Notes: a model not told the origin generated them from the letters alone. DNA of 64,000 nucleotides from UBA4615 sp044368415 (GCA_044368415.1 JBIPLJ010000004.1:1-64000), one strand, 5' to 3'; shown: positions 6,782 through 15,547, counted from the first letter of the stretch. A program made the numbers and translations.

Positions 6782-9700
6782 GGCACCGACGCTCGGCCTG
6801 GACTTCGTGGCCGACGACACCCGGGTGGGCTTTCGGCTGCAGCGGCTGGAAGTGCTCAACTGGGGCACCTTCGACAAGCGGGTTTGGCGCTACGAGCTCG
6901 ACGGGCGCAACGGCCTGCTCACGGGCGACATTGGCTCCGGCAAGTCCACGCTGGTCGATGCCATCACCACCTTGTTGGTGCCGGCGCATCGCGTGGCCTA
7001 CAACAAGGCCGCCGGCGCGGATTCCCGCGAGCGGTCCTTGCGCTCCTACGTGCTGGGCCACTACAAGAGCGAGCGCAACGAGGTCACGGGCAGCGCCCGG
7101 CCGGTGGCGCTGCGCGATGCATCGAGCTACTCGGTCATCCTCGGCGTGTTCCGCAACGAGGGCTATGACCAGGCCGTGACGCTGGCTCAGGTCTTCTGGC
7201 TGAAGGACCCGCAGGGCGCGCCCGCACGCTTGTTCGTGGCGGCCGAGAGGCCGCTGACGATCACCGATGACTTCTGCGGCTTCGGCAGTGACATCGCCGC
7301 CCTGCGCAAGAAGCTGCGTGGTGCGAACTGCGAGCTGTTCGACAGCTTCCCGCCCTACGGGGCCTGGCTCCGCCGGCGCTTCGGCATCGAGCACGAACAG
7401 GCCTTGGAGCTGTTCCACCAGACGGTGTCGATGAAGTCGGTGGGCAACCTCACCGACTTCGTGCGCAGCCATATGCTGGAGCCCTTCGACGTGGGCAGCC
7501 GCATCGAAGCGCTGATCCGCCACTTCGATGATCTGGACCGCGCCCATCAGGCCGTGCTCAAGGCCAAGCGGCAAGTGGACGTGCTGACGCCATTGGTCGA
7601 GGACGGTGAGCGCCACCAGTCGCTGCGGGCCGCGATTCAGCACTGGCGGGAGGCTCGCGACCAGCTTCGGCCGTATTTCGCCCGCCTCAAGGGCGATCTG
7701 CTGGACCGCCGCCTTGGCTTGCTGACCGAGGAGGCGGCCCGGCTCGATGTGCAGATCGAGCGCCTGGATACGCAGCGCGAGACCGAGCGCCTCGAGCTCG
7801 GCCGCCTGGAGCGCGCTCTGCGAGACAACGGCGGTGATCGCCTGGAGGAACTGGCAGCGGAGATCCGCCGTCTGGCACTGGACAAGGAACAACGCCAGAA
7901 GAAGTCGGACCGCTTCCTGCAGCTGCTGGCCCGTATCGATGAAGCGGCGCCGGCCGAGGAAGCCGCCTTCCTCGCCCAGCAGCAGGGCACTGCCCAGCGG
8001 GCCGAGGGCTTGCGCGAGCGCATTGCCGACCTGGACAACCGCGAGCGCGAGGAGGACTTCTCTTTCCGCAAAGGCCGTGAAGAACACGCCGCCTTGTCCG
8101 ACGAGATCGAGAGTCTCCAGCGGCGCAAGAGCAACATCGACGCCGCCCAGGTCCGCATCCGCGATGCGCTGTGTTCCGCGCTGTCGATCGGCGAAGACGA
8201 ACTGCCCTTCGCAGGCGAGCTCATCCAGGTGCGTGACGACGAGCGCGATTGGGAAGGTGCCGCTGAGCGCTTGCTGCGCGGCTTCGGCCTCGCACTCTTG
8301 GTCCCGGACGTGCACTACACGAGCGTTGCGGACTGGGTGGACCACCAGCAGCTGAACGCCCGGCTGGTGTACTTCCATATGCGTGTTCGGCGAGCTGCCC
8401 AGGGCGCGGGTCTACATCCTAAGTCGCTGGTTCGAAAGCTGGTCGTCAAGCCGGATTCGCCGCACTACGAGTGGCTGGAGCAGGAGCTTCGCCAGCGCTT
8501 CGACGTCGCCTGCTCTGACACGGGCGAGCAGTTCCGCCGCGAGGCGCGCGCCATCACGCGCGCCGGTCAGATCAAGGACCCGAGCGGGCGCCACGAGAAG
8601 GATGACCGCAGCCGTATCGACGACCGCGGCCGCTATGTGCTGGGCTGGAGCAATGCCGACAAGCTGCGTGCCTTGCGAGACCAGCGGGCGCGTCTCGAGG
8701 CCAGGCTGGCCACGCTGGGGCAGCGTATCGGCGAGATCCAACAGGCCCGCAACGAACTGCGGAGCCGACTGGATGTGCTCAGCAAGCTCGAAGAGTTCAC
8801 GCGCTTCGCCGACATCGACTGGATGAGCCCCGCCCGCCAGATTGCCGCACTCACCGAGGAACGCGCGAAGCTGGAGGCCGCGTCCGACACCCTGCAAGCC
8901 TTGGGGCGCCAGCTCGAGGCCGTGCAAGGACGTCTCACGGAGGTGGAAGGCCAGCGCGATGCGGCCCGCGACAAGCGCGCAGCGGTCGCCACGAAGCAAG
9001 AAGCAGCGCAAGCGTTGCGCGATCAGGCCCGCGCGCTTTGGTCCGATGCGCCGCTGACCGAGGCGCAGATCGCGCATCTGGACGGCTGGCGTTCGCAAGC
9101 GCTGGACGATCATCAACTCACGGTCGAGTCCTGCGACAACCGCGAGCAGGAGGTTCGCAAGTGGCTGCAGGAGCGCATCGACGCGGAGGACAAGCGGCTG
9201 GCCCGTCTGACCGAACGGATCGTGAATGCCATGCGCGGCTTCAAAGAGGAATTCAAAGCCGAGACCGTGGAGATGGACGTGAGCCTAGCGGCGCTGCCGG
9301 AGTACGAGCGGATGCTCGCCGGCTTACAGGGCGATGACCTGCCGCGGTTCGAGGCGCGCTTCAAGGAGTTGCTCAACGTCAACACCATCAACGAGATCGC
9401 CAGCTTCAACGCTCAGCTCGCCCGCGAGCGGGAGACGATCAAGGCGCGTGTCGGCGCCATCAACCAGTCGCTCCAAGCCATCGACTACAACCCCGGCCGG
9501 TACATCAAGGTGGTGGCGCTGCCCAGCCCGGATGCCGAGATCCGGGACTTCCAGCAGGATCTGCGGGCCTGCACCGAGGGCGCGATGACAGGCTCGGCCG
9601 ACGAACAGTATTCGGAAGCCAAGTTCCTGCAGGTCAAGGCCATCATCGACCGCTTCCGGGGCCGTGAAGGACTGTCGGATGCCGACCGACGCTGGACCGC

Positions 9701-10175
9701 CAAGGTCAGCGACGTGCGCAACGGGTTCCTGTTCTCGGCCAGCGAGCGTTGGCGCGCCGACGGTGCCGAGCACGAGCACTACTCGGATTCGGGTGGCAAG
9801 TCGGGGGGTCAGAAGGAGAAGCTGGCCTACACCGTGCTGGCCGCGAGCCTGGCCTATCAGTTCGGTCTGGAATGGGGTGCGGTGCGTTCGCGGTCATTCC
9901 GCTTCGTGGTCATCGACGAGGCCTTCGGGCGCGGGTCGGACGAGTCGGCGCAGTACGGGCTGCGCCTCTTCCAGCAGCTCAACCTGCAGTTGCTGATCGT
10001 CACGCCGCTGCAGAAGATCCACATCATCGAGCCCTTCGTGTCCAGTGTGGGGTTCGTGCACAACGAGGGCGGGTTCGACTCGCGGCTGCGTTGCCTGTCG
10101 ATCGAAGCGTACCGGGCGCAGAAGGCTGCAGGGACGGCCGACACAACGGTGACTGGAGGCGGCGCGGCACCATGA
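6774..10175 (+). CDS. jetC: Wadjet anti-plasmid system SMC-like ATPase JetC
   Basis: This 1,133-residue protein has the MukB/SbcC-like SMC architecture. The Walker A GDIGSGKST is at 51-59 after the typical LEVLNWGTFD entry strand. Long coiled coils (about 220-480 and 640-900) flank a central hinge region, the ABC signature SGGKSGGQKEK lies near 1005-1015, and the Walker B VVIDEAF near 1043-1049 keeps its catalytic Glu. All ATPase motifs are intact. The dimer is the motor that extrudes plasmid DNA for JetD cleavage. The ATG at 6774 has an AGGGAGGGG ribosome site inside jetB and fits the family N-terminus; a longer frame from 6657 is only the out-of-frame jetB overlap. Its TGA overlaps the jetD ATG. 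Confidence 0.95.
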   Translation: MFEAPTLGLDFVADDTRVGFRLQRLEVLNWGTFDKRVWRYELDGRNGLLTGDIGSGKSTLVDAITTLLVPAHRVAYNKAAGADSRERSLRSYVLGHYKSERNEVTGSARPVALRDASSYSVILGVFRNEGYDQAVTLAQVFWLKDPQGAPARLFVAAERPLTITDDFCGFGSDIAALRKKLRGANCELFDSFPPYGAWLRRRFGIEHEQALELFHQTVSMKSVGNLTDFVRSHMLEPFDVGSRIEALIRHFDDLDRAHQAVLKAKRQVDVLTPLVEDGERHQSLRAAIQHWREARDQLRPYFARLKGDLLDRRLGLLTEEAARLDVQIERLDTQRETERLELGRLERALRDNGGDRLEELAAEIRRLALDKEQRQKKSDRFLQLLARIDEAAPAEEAAFLAQQQGTAQRAEGLRERIADLDNREREEDFSFRKGREEHAALSDEIESLQRRKSNIDAAQVRIRDALCSALSIGEDELPFAGELIQVRDDERDWEGAAERLLRGFGLALLVPDVHYTSVADWVDHQQLNARLVYFHMRVRRAAQGAGLHPKSLVRKLVVKPDSPHYEWLEQELRQRFDVACSDTGEQFRREARAITRAGQIKDPSGRHEKDDRSRIDDRGRYVLGWSNADKLRALRDQRARLEARLATLGQRIGEIQQARNELRSRLDVLSKLEEFTRFADIDWMSPARQIAALTEERAKLEAASDTLQALGRQLEAVQGRLTEVEGQRDAARDKRAAVATKQEAAQALRDQARALWSDAPLTEAQIAHLDGWRSQALDDHQLTVESCDNREQEVRKWLQERIDAEDKRLARLTERIVNAMRGFKEEFKAETVEMDVSLAALPEYERMLAGLQGDDLPRFEARFKELLNVNTINEIASFNAQLARERETIKARVGAINQSLQAIDYNPGRYIKVVALPSPDAEIRDFQQDLRACTEGAMTGSADEQYSEAKFLQVKAIIDRFRGREGLSDADRRWTAKVSDVRNGFLFSASERWRADGAEHEHYSDSGGKSGGQKEKLAYTVLAASLAYQFGLEWGAVRSRSFRFVVIDEAFGRGSDESAQYGLRLFQQLNLQLLIVTPLQKIHIIEPFVSSVGFVHNEGGFDSRLRCLSIEAYRAQKAAGTADTTVTGGGAAP

Positions 10176-11392
10176 GCTGGACCACGGCTTCGGATCTGCG
10201 CGCCCAAGTGCAGCGCCAGTGGGATCGAGCGGACCTGTTGCGTGCAACGGTATCAAATGCCATCTCCTGGCCCCAGCGTCTGAGGCTGAAGGCCCCCGGC
10301 GCTGCGGACCTGTCCGACCGCTTCGAGGCGGTGCGTGACTGGGTGCGCGCAGTGGCCGGAACGCCGCACCTCCGGATTGAATGGCGGGAGTGGAATCACC
10401 GCGTGCAGGGTGCGCAACGGCTGCCTGCAACCGTCTGGATCGACACGCTGTCTGACGCCCTGGCCTTCATTGGCAAGACTCGACAGGCGCATCGCTTCTC
10501 GGATCTATGGCGGCAGACGGCGGCCGCGCAGCCGGCGGTGTTGGCGTGGATGTCTCGGCGCCCGTTGCAAGCGTTGGAAGTGGCCGACCGCTGGGAGCGC
10601 CTCCTGGCGGTCGTTGCGTGGCTACAGGCTCATCCTCGCCCTGGCGTCTACCTGCGACAGGTTGATGTGCCCGGGGTGGACAGCAAGTTCATCGAGGCCC
10701 ACCGCGCCGTGTTGACCGAGCTGCTCGACACGGCCTTGCTGCCGGAGGCGATCGAACCTTCAGCGAACGGTACAAGTCAGTTTGTTCGCCGATTCGGTTT
10801 CCAGGACAAACCGGTCCGGATTCGGTTTCGTCCGCTCGATCGGGCGGTGCTCGGCCTGCCTGGCTGCCCGCGGCTGTCTGACGTCACACTGGACGCTGCA
10901 AGTTTTGCCGACCTGGCGCTGCCCGTGGAGTGCGTTTTTGTCACTGAGAACGAAACCAACTTCCTCGCCTTCCCTCAGGTGGCGCGGGCGATCGTCGTGT
11001 TCGGCGCTGGCTACGGTTGGGAGGCGCTGGCGCGCGCTGCGTGGCTACATCGATGCCCACTGCACTACTGGGGCGATATCGACACCCACGGTTTCGCCAT
11101 CCTCGACCAACTGCGTGGCTGTTTTCCGCACGCGACGTCGTTGCTCATGGACCGGGAGACGCTGCATGCGCATCGCTCGCATTGGGGCGAGGAGCCCGAG
11201 CCGGCGCGCCACGACTTGTCGCGGCTCACGACCGACGAGCAGGCTGTCTACGACGACCTTCGATTCGATCGGTTCCGGCCAAGGCTACGGCTGGAGCAGG
11301 AGCGCGTGGCTTATGGATGGCTGAGCGCGCAGGTGCACCGCATCAAGGCCAACCTCGGCCCTGCTGAAGATGCTGGCTCCCTGAGCGCCTGA
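10172..11392 (+). CDS. jetD: Wadjet anti-plasmid system nuclease JetD (DUF3322/DUF2220, TOPRIM)
   Basis: This 406-residue protein has the DUF3322 N-terminal region (CAP-like DNA-binding, to about 190) and the DUF2220 TOPRIM domain (about 205-400). The metal-binding acidic residues are present: Glu 259 in TENETNFLAFP and Asp 302/Asp 304 in WGDIDTHGF, with a C-terminal RLEQER. JetD is the topoisomerase VI-like nuclease of Wadjet that cuts the DNA held by JetABC. Its ATG overlaps the jetC stop by four bases (ATGA), completing one four-gene transcription unit. No key residue appears lost, so the system looks functional. Confidence 0.95.
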   Translation: MSWTTASDLRAQVQRQWDRADLLRATVSNAISWPQRLRLKAPGAADLSDRFEAVRDWVRAVAGTPHLRIEWREWNHRVQGAQRLPATVWIDTLSDALAFIGKTRQAHRFSDLWRQTAAAQPAVLAWMSRRPLQALEVADRWERLLAVVAWLQAHPRPGVYLRQVDVPGVDSKFIEAHRAVLTELLDTALLPEAIEPSANGTSQFVRRFGFQDKPVRIRFRPLDRAVLGLPGCPRLSDVTLDAASFADLALPVECVFVTENETNFLAFPQVARAIVVFGAGYGWEALARAAWLHRCPLHYWGDIDTHGFAILDQLRGCFPHATSLLMDRETLHAHRSHWGEEPEPARHDLSRLTTDEQAVYDDLRFDRFRPRLRLEQERVAYGWLSAQVHRIKANLGPAEDAGSLSA

Positions 11393-11787
11393 TCTACCCC
11401 GAGGCCCTCGTGGCGCTGGGCATCAAGGCATACCGCCAGACGCCGCTCGAGGCCTACCGGGTGATCCAGCGCATTCTTCGAGACGCCGGGCGGTCGACAG
11501 GCGTACACTATGGGTTCGAGTGGCCCCCGGGCTGCCCCGGCTGCATTCGTGGCCGATCAGCACCCCCTGCGACAGACTCGACGCCCACCCCCGCCAAGGG
11601 GTCGGGCGCCCGTACGGACCCTGGCCCTCGGCGCGACGCGCACGGTGGCGGGTCCTCCCAGGCGGTGTCGAAGCCGCCTCAACCGACTTCGCCCCCTCCT
11701 CCGTGTCGCCACGCGAGGGTCGAGATCGGTCCGGTCGTTCCAGTCTCCGCCGGTCGCGGGGTGCGGGGCGACCTTTCAGGAGTGCAG
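11393..11787 (+). other. Intergenic stretch between Wadjet and infA
   Basis: About 395 bases without a supported gene. The first 110 bases stay open in one frame (a ValAlaLeuGlyIleLysAlaTyr-like segment starting at 11410, rich in charged residues to about 11500) and may be the tail of a displaced gene; I do not recognise it. The remainder is C-rich, should contain the infA promoter and leader, and may mark the right edge of the accessory block. No attachment repeat or clear -35/-10 pair was found by eye. Confidence 0.4.
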
Positions 11788-12057
11788 ATGTCGAAGGAAG
11801 AGCTCATCGAGTTGGGAGGCGTCGTCAGCGAGGTGCTGCCGCAGACCCGGTTCCGCGTCACGCTCGAGAATGGCGTGGAAGTCACCGCCTACGCGTCGGG
11901 CAAGATGCGCAAGCACCGCATCCGGATCCTCGCCGGCGATCACGTCACCCTCGAGATGTCGCCCTACGATCTCAGCAAGGGACGGATCAATTTCCGCCAC
12001 AAGGACGGTCCCGCCGCCCCGCGTGGACCCTCGCTGCCGAACCTGCGGCGCGGCTGA
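11788..12057 (+). CDS. infA: Translation initiation factor IF-1 (extended copy)
   Basis: This 89-residue protein is IF-1: an S1/OB-fold with the strongly conserved run RFRVTLENGVEVTAYASGKMRKHRIRI (about 21-47, quoted in part) and the ending SPYDLSKGRINFRHK. IF-1 binds the 30S A site during initiation. Standard IF-1 has 72 residues; here a basic, Pro-rich tail of about 16 residues follows, as in the second infA copy common in Burkholderiales, outside the ribosomal protein cluster. An AGGAG site 5 bases upstream of ATG 11788 decides the start; the open frame further upstream is non-coding. The stop is one base before the next gene. Confidence 0.95.
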   Translation: MSKEELIELGGVVSEVLPQTRFRVTLENGVEVTAYASGKMRKHRIRILAGDHVTLEMSPYDLSKGRINFRHKDGPAAPRGPSLPNLRRG

Positions 12058-12058
12058 G

Positions 12059-12322
12059 ATGGCCGCCCACGACCAGGCCGCTGTCCTGGCCTGCATCCGC
12101 AAGCACCACGAGCGACTCGACTTCGAGATCTCCGCCGAGACTGGCGCGCCGCTGGCCGCCGTCCGCCAATTCGGCTCCGAGCTGGTCGCCAAGGGCGCCG
12201 TCATCGCCTGTGTGGTGACCCGCTTCAACGACGGCGAGCGGATCGACGCCAGCCTGTACCGGGTCGCTGGCTACGTGCCGCCGCCGGCACCGGGCCGCCG
12301 CTCGCGGCCGGCCTCGACCTAG
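12059..12322 (+). CDS. Small winged-helix-like protein of unknown function
   Basis: An 87-residue protein starting at an ATG one base after the infA stop, so the two are co-translated. It has the outline of a small winged-helix domain: helix DQAAVLACIRKHHERLDF, a possible recognition helix TGAPLAAVRQFGSELVAKG, and a wing VIACVVTRFNDGERIDASLYRVAGY. A short basic Pro-rich tail follows. I cannot name the family. It could be a DNA- or RNA-binding partner related to stress regulation of initiation. Confidence 0.65.
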   Translation: MAAHDQAAVLACIRKHHERLDFEISAETGAPLAAVRQFGSELVAKGAVIACVVTRFNDGERIDASLYRVAGYVPPPAPGRRSRPAST

Positions 12323-12336
12323 CCACCACGCCTACC

Positions 12337-12360
12337 GGCGACGGACGCGTGTCCGTCGCC
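12337..12360. terminator. Stem-loop between convergent genes
   Basis: Perfect 10-bp arms (GGCGACGGAC and GTCCGTCGCC) around a GCGT loop lie between the end of the infA unit (12322) and the stop of argE on the other strand (12377). There is no T-run on either side, so it is a likely bidirectional, possibly factor-assisted terminator. Confidence 0.55.
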
Positions 12361-12376
12361 CGGGGCACCGCGGCGA

Positions 12377-13573
12377 TCATCCGATCCCGCGGCTGCCGGC
12401 CAGGCCCTGCAGGAAACGCTCGCAGCGCGCCAGCTGCTCCAGGCTCACGTACTCATCGGGCTGGTGCGCCTGTGCGATGCTGCCCGGGCCGCAGACCACC
12501 GACGGAATGCCTGCACGCTTGAAGAGCCCGGCCTCGGTGCCGAAGGCCACCAGCGTCGTCCCGGCCTCGCCCGACAGACGCTGCGCCATCCGGGTGACCG
12601 GATCGGCGGCCGAGCCGAGGAAGCTCGGCACCTCGCAGATGGGCTCGAACGAGAAGCCCGCGGCGGGCGCGACGCGCTTCATCGCCGGCTCCAGCCCGCG
12701 CGCGTAGCCGAGCACCTCGGCCTGCATCGCGCCGACGTCGGCGGTCGGCAGGTCACGGAACTCGTAGCGGAACTCGGCGTCTCGCGGCACCACGTTGTCG
12801 GCGATGCCGCCGTGGAACTGCCCGACGCTGACCGTCGACCACGGCACGTCGAAGCCCTGGTGACGCGGCTCCTCGGCCTCGAGGCGCTCGGCCAGGTCGC
12901 GCAGCCGGCCGATCACCCGCGCGGCCATCTCGATCGCGTTGACCGATTGCGACGTCAGCGACGAGTGCGCCTCCTTGCCGCGCACGCAGCAGCGCCAGCG
13001 GTGCACGCCCTTGTGAGCGATCGCCGGGACCATGCTGGTCGGCTCGCCGATGATGCAGGCGAGCGGCGCGATGCCGGCGTCGCGCAGGTCGGCAAGCAGC
13101 TCCTTGACGCCGAAGCAGCCGGTCTCCTCGTCGTAGGTGAACGCGAAGTGGACCGCGAACGGCGCGTCGCTCGCGAGGAAACGCTCCGCCTGCCCCAGGG
13201 CTAGGCCGATGAAGCCCTTCATGTCGGCCGAGCCGCGGCCGTACAGCCGGCCATCGCGGACCACGGCGCCCAGCGGATCAAGCGTCCAGTCCTGCCCGTC
13301 CCAGGGCACGGTGTCGGTGTGGCCCGACAGGATGACGCCGGCCGGCTTGCCCTCGCCCAGCGTGGCGAAGAGGTTCGCCTTGGTCCGGTCCTCGTTCCAC
13401 GTCAGGCGGCTCGCCACGCCCAGGCGCTTCAACTCGTCGCGCACGACGTCGATGAGCTCGAGGTTCGAGTTGTGGCTGACGGTGTTCAGGCCGACAAAGT
13501 GGCGGGCGAAGGCCAGGCCACGCCGGGACGGCAGGTCCCCGGTCGAGGCGTCGTGGAGCGCGGAGGTGTCCAT
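12377..13573 (-). CDS. argE: Acetylornithine deacetylase (M20 family)
   Basis: This 398-residue zinc amidohydrolase removes the acetyl group from N2-acetylornithine in arginine synthesis. M20 metal ligands are visible: His 85 and Asp 87 in SGHTDTVP, Asp 117 in GRGSADMKG, and the catalytic Glu pair 149-150 in YDEETG. The specificity segment IGEPTSM and the ending GPGSIAQAHQPDEY are typical of ArgE. The ATG at 13573 fits the family length; a start 16 codons upstream would only add a Pro-rich stretch. It converges on the infA unit and stands alone. Betaproteobacteria often also use ArgJ, in which case ArgE may serve a side role. Confidence 0.9.
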   Translation of the reverse strand: MDTSALHDASTGDLPSRRGLAFARHFVGLNTVSHNSNLELIDVVRDELKRLGVASRLTWNEDRTKANLFATLGEGKPAGVILSGHTDTVPWDGQDWTLDPLGAVVRDGRLYGRGSADMKGFIGLALGQAERFLASDAPFAVHFAFTYDEETGCFGVKELLADLRDAGIAPLACIIGEPTSMVPAIAHKGVHRWRCCVRGKEAHSSLTSQSVNAIEMAARVIGRLRDLAERLEAEEPRHQGFDVPWSTVSVGQFHGGIADNVVPRDAEFRYEFRDLPTADVGAMQAEVLGYARGLEPAMKRVAPAAGFSFEPICEVPSFLGSAADPVTRMAQRLSGEAGTTLVAFGTEAGLFKRAGIPSVVCGPGSIAQAHQPDEYVSLEQLARCERFLQGLAGSRGIG

Positions 13574-13620
13574 GCCGCCATTCTGCGCCGGCGGCGGCGC
13601 GCCGGTGGGCCGGGTCTGCA

Positions 13621-13746
13621 TACCTCTGCGACCGCAAAAAGCACATGATCATCTCGGGCGGCGTGACCGTCTATCCGGCAGTGAACGAGGCGGTGCTCGA
13701 TGTGCCTCCGGGCGTGCATGATGCCGCGACGGTCGGCATCGCAGGC
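13621..13746 (+). pseudogene. Remnant of an AMP-dependent acyl-CoA synthetase C-terminus
   Basis: The plus strand encodes, in one frame, YLCDRKKHMIISGGVTVYP and then AVNEAVLDVPPGVHDAATVGIAG. This is the hinge and start of the C-terminal domain of AMP-forming acyl-CoA synthetases (usual form DRKKDMIISGG.NIYPAEIE). There is no gene start, no adenylation domain before it, and the similarity stops near 13746 where the neighbouring gene's reading frame takes over. It is a recombination scar. The overlapping minus-strand gene uses this DNA as its last 25 codons. Confidence 0.75.
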
Positions 13747-15503
13747 GCGCGCGCGACGCCGCACACGCCCGTCTGCGGCAGATGGAGTTCGACGCGGTCG
13801 GCCGATCCGAGATCGCCCGCGATCGCCGCGACCACCGAGCGCACCTGCTCGAAACCCGTCGCCATCAGGAAGGTCGGCGCGCGGCCGTAACTCTTGATGC
13901 CGACGGTGTAGAGGCCCGGCTCGGGGTGGCCGAGCTCGCGATGCCCGTGGGGCCGCACGGTGCCGCAGCTGTGCAAGTTCGGGTCGATCAGCGGCCCGAG
14001 CGCAGCGGCCGATTCGAGCCACGGGTCGAGCGCCACGCGCAGCTCGCGCGTCATCGACAGATCGGGCCGCTGCCCGGTCGCGCAGACGATCTGGTCGATG
14101 CCTTCGATGCGCTGCGTGCGGCCATCGGGCAAGGTGCCTTCGACGACGAGCGGATGCCCGTCGCCCGTGCCGGGTCCGTCGCTCGAGAGGGCCGTCACGT
14201 GAAGGCCGCCGACGAACTCCAGGCCGCCGCCGGCGTGCAGTGCGGCGAGCGAGGTACCGAGCTGCCCGCGCGCGGGCAGGCCGTCGGCCTCGCCGCCACC
14301 GAAGACGCGTGCGAGCGACACCGAGCGCGTGGCCCACACGAGCCGCGTGCCGGGCACCTCGCGCGCGAGCGCGGCGAGGTCGAGCAGCACGTTGGCCGCC
14401 GAATGCCCGGCGCCCACCACGAGCGTGCGTCGCCCGGCGTAGCGGGCGCGATCGCGTCCGAGAACGTCCGGCAGGCCGTGCACGATCGACGCCGCATGTT
14501 CCGCCTCGCCGAGTGCCGGCAGGCCGCTCGCGCCGAGCGGATTCGGCGTCGTCCAGGTACCGCTCGCGTCGATCACGGCGCGAGCGCGCAGCGTGATCGG
14601 GCGGCCGTCCTGCAGCGCGCGGATCACGAACGGGGCAGCCTCGCGACCGGCGCTCCGAGTCTTGTCGAAGCCCTCGCGGGCGATGCCTGTGACCCGGGTG
14701 CCGAGCCGCAGACAGCGCGCCACCTCGGGCAGCGCCGCAAACGGCCGCAGCACGCGCTCGACCAGGTCGCGCGCCAGCGGCAGGTCCTCGGCGGGCGGTG
14801 CCTGCCAGCCGCCTGCCTCGAGGCGGGCGGCGATCGCCGGATCGACGTCGAAGCGCCAGGGCGAGAAGAGGCGCACATGCCCGTAGTCGAGCAGGTTCGC
14901 ACCGACCGAGGCGCCCGCCTCCAGCACCAGCGGCTCGATGCCACGCTCGAGCAGTCGCGCCGCCGCAGCCAGCCCGACCGGCCCCGCGCCGATGACCGCG
15001 ACCGGCAGGCCGTCCGCATGGGGGGTGTGCCGCGCCTGCGTCTGCCCGGGCACCCGCAGCGGCAGCGACATGAACACCGCCGACGCCGGGCACGCCCCCT
15101 GCAGTTCCGCCGAGGCGGCCAGCGCCCCCGGCGCCTGCCCGATCGGCTCGCGCGCAAAACCGAAGCGGGTGAACCAGTCGGGCGCGGTAGTGGTCAGCAG
15201 ATGGATCGAGCGCAGGTCGCGCCGGCGGGCCTCGCCGAGCACGGCGGCGACGAGCGCGCCGCCGATCCCGCGGTCCGCGAGCCCCGGCGCCACCGCCACC
15301 GAGCGCAGCAACGCGACGCGGCCGTGGACCTCGGCCGCGGCGCAGCCGAGCACGTCGCCTGCGGCGACCGCCAGCACCGTGCTCGGCAGGTTCGCCTGGG
15401 CGCCCTGCAGCGGCAGGCCGTGCGCCTCGAGCAGCCCCGCCACGGCCGGCCAGTCGGCGGACGTGGCCGGGCGCAACGTGAACGATCCGGTGATCTTCGA
15501 CAC
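13671..15503 (-). CDS. GNAT acetyltransferase (ArsN-like) fused to an FAD/NAD(P) flavoprotein (ArsO-like)
   Basis: A 610-residue fusion. Residues 1-150 are a GNAT N-acetyltransferase with the acetyl-CoA loop VAPGLADRGIGGAL (71-84), like ArsN2 proteins of arsenic operons. From about 166 a flavoprotein follows: FAD motif VIGAGPVGLAAA, a second nucleotide motif VVGAGHSAAN in the middle, and an ATGQRPD segment. This part resembles the ArsO-type monooxygenases found in ars clusters. The GTG at 15503 has an AAGGAG site. It is the last gene of the ars operon, behind acr3. The probable native end is near VELHLPQTGVCG; the final residues are read from antisense of a foreign acyl-CoA synthetase remnant. 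The arsenical substrate is not known. Confidence 0.8.
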   Translation of the reverse strand: MSKITGSFTLRPATSADWPAVAGLLEAHGLPLQGAQANLPSTVLAVAAGDVLGCAAAEVHGRVALLRSVAVAPGLADRGIGGALVAAVLGEARRRDLRSIHLLTTTAPDWFTRFGFAREPIGQAPGALAASAELQGACPASAVFMSLPLRVPGQTQARHTPHADGLPVAVIGAGPVGLAAAARLLERGIEPLVLEAGASVGANLLDYGHVRLFSPWRFDVDPAIAARLEAGGWQAPPAEDLPLARDLVERVLRPFAALPEVARCLRLGTRVTGIAREGFDKTRSAGREAAPFVIRALQDGRPITLRARAVIDASGTWTTPNPLGASGLPALGEAEHAASIVHGLPDVLGRDRARYAGRRTLVVGAGHSAANVLLDLAALAREVPGTRLVWATRSVSLARVFGGGEADGLPARGQLGTSLAALHAGGGLEFVGGLHVTALSSDGPGTGDGHPLVVEGTLPDGRTQRIEGIDQIVCATGQRPDLSMTRELRVALDPWLESAAALGPLIDPNLHSCGTVRPHGHRELGHPEPGLYTVGIKSYGRAPTFLMATGFEQVRSVVAAIAGDLGSADRVELHLPQTGVCGVARAPAMPTVAASCTPGGTSSTASFTAG

Positions 15504-15547
15504 GATGACGCTCCTTCGCCGGCACGCGCCGGCCGATGTGATCGGAT

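Noticed and set aside
1..11400. An insertion sequence or transposase within the accessory block
   Set aside because: No transposase frame or paired terminal inverted repeats were seen; the block's mobility is inferred only from content and the possible tRNA-like end.
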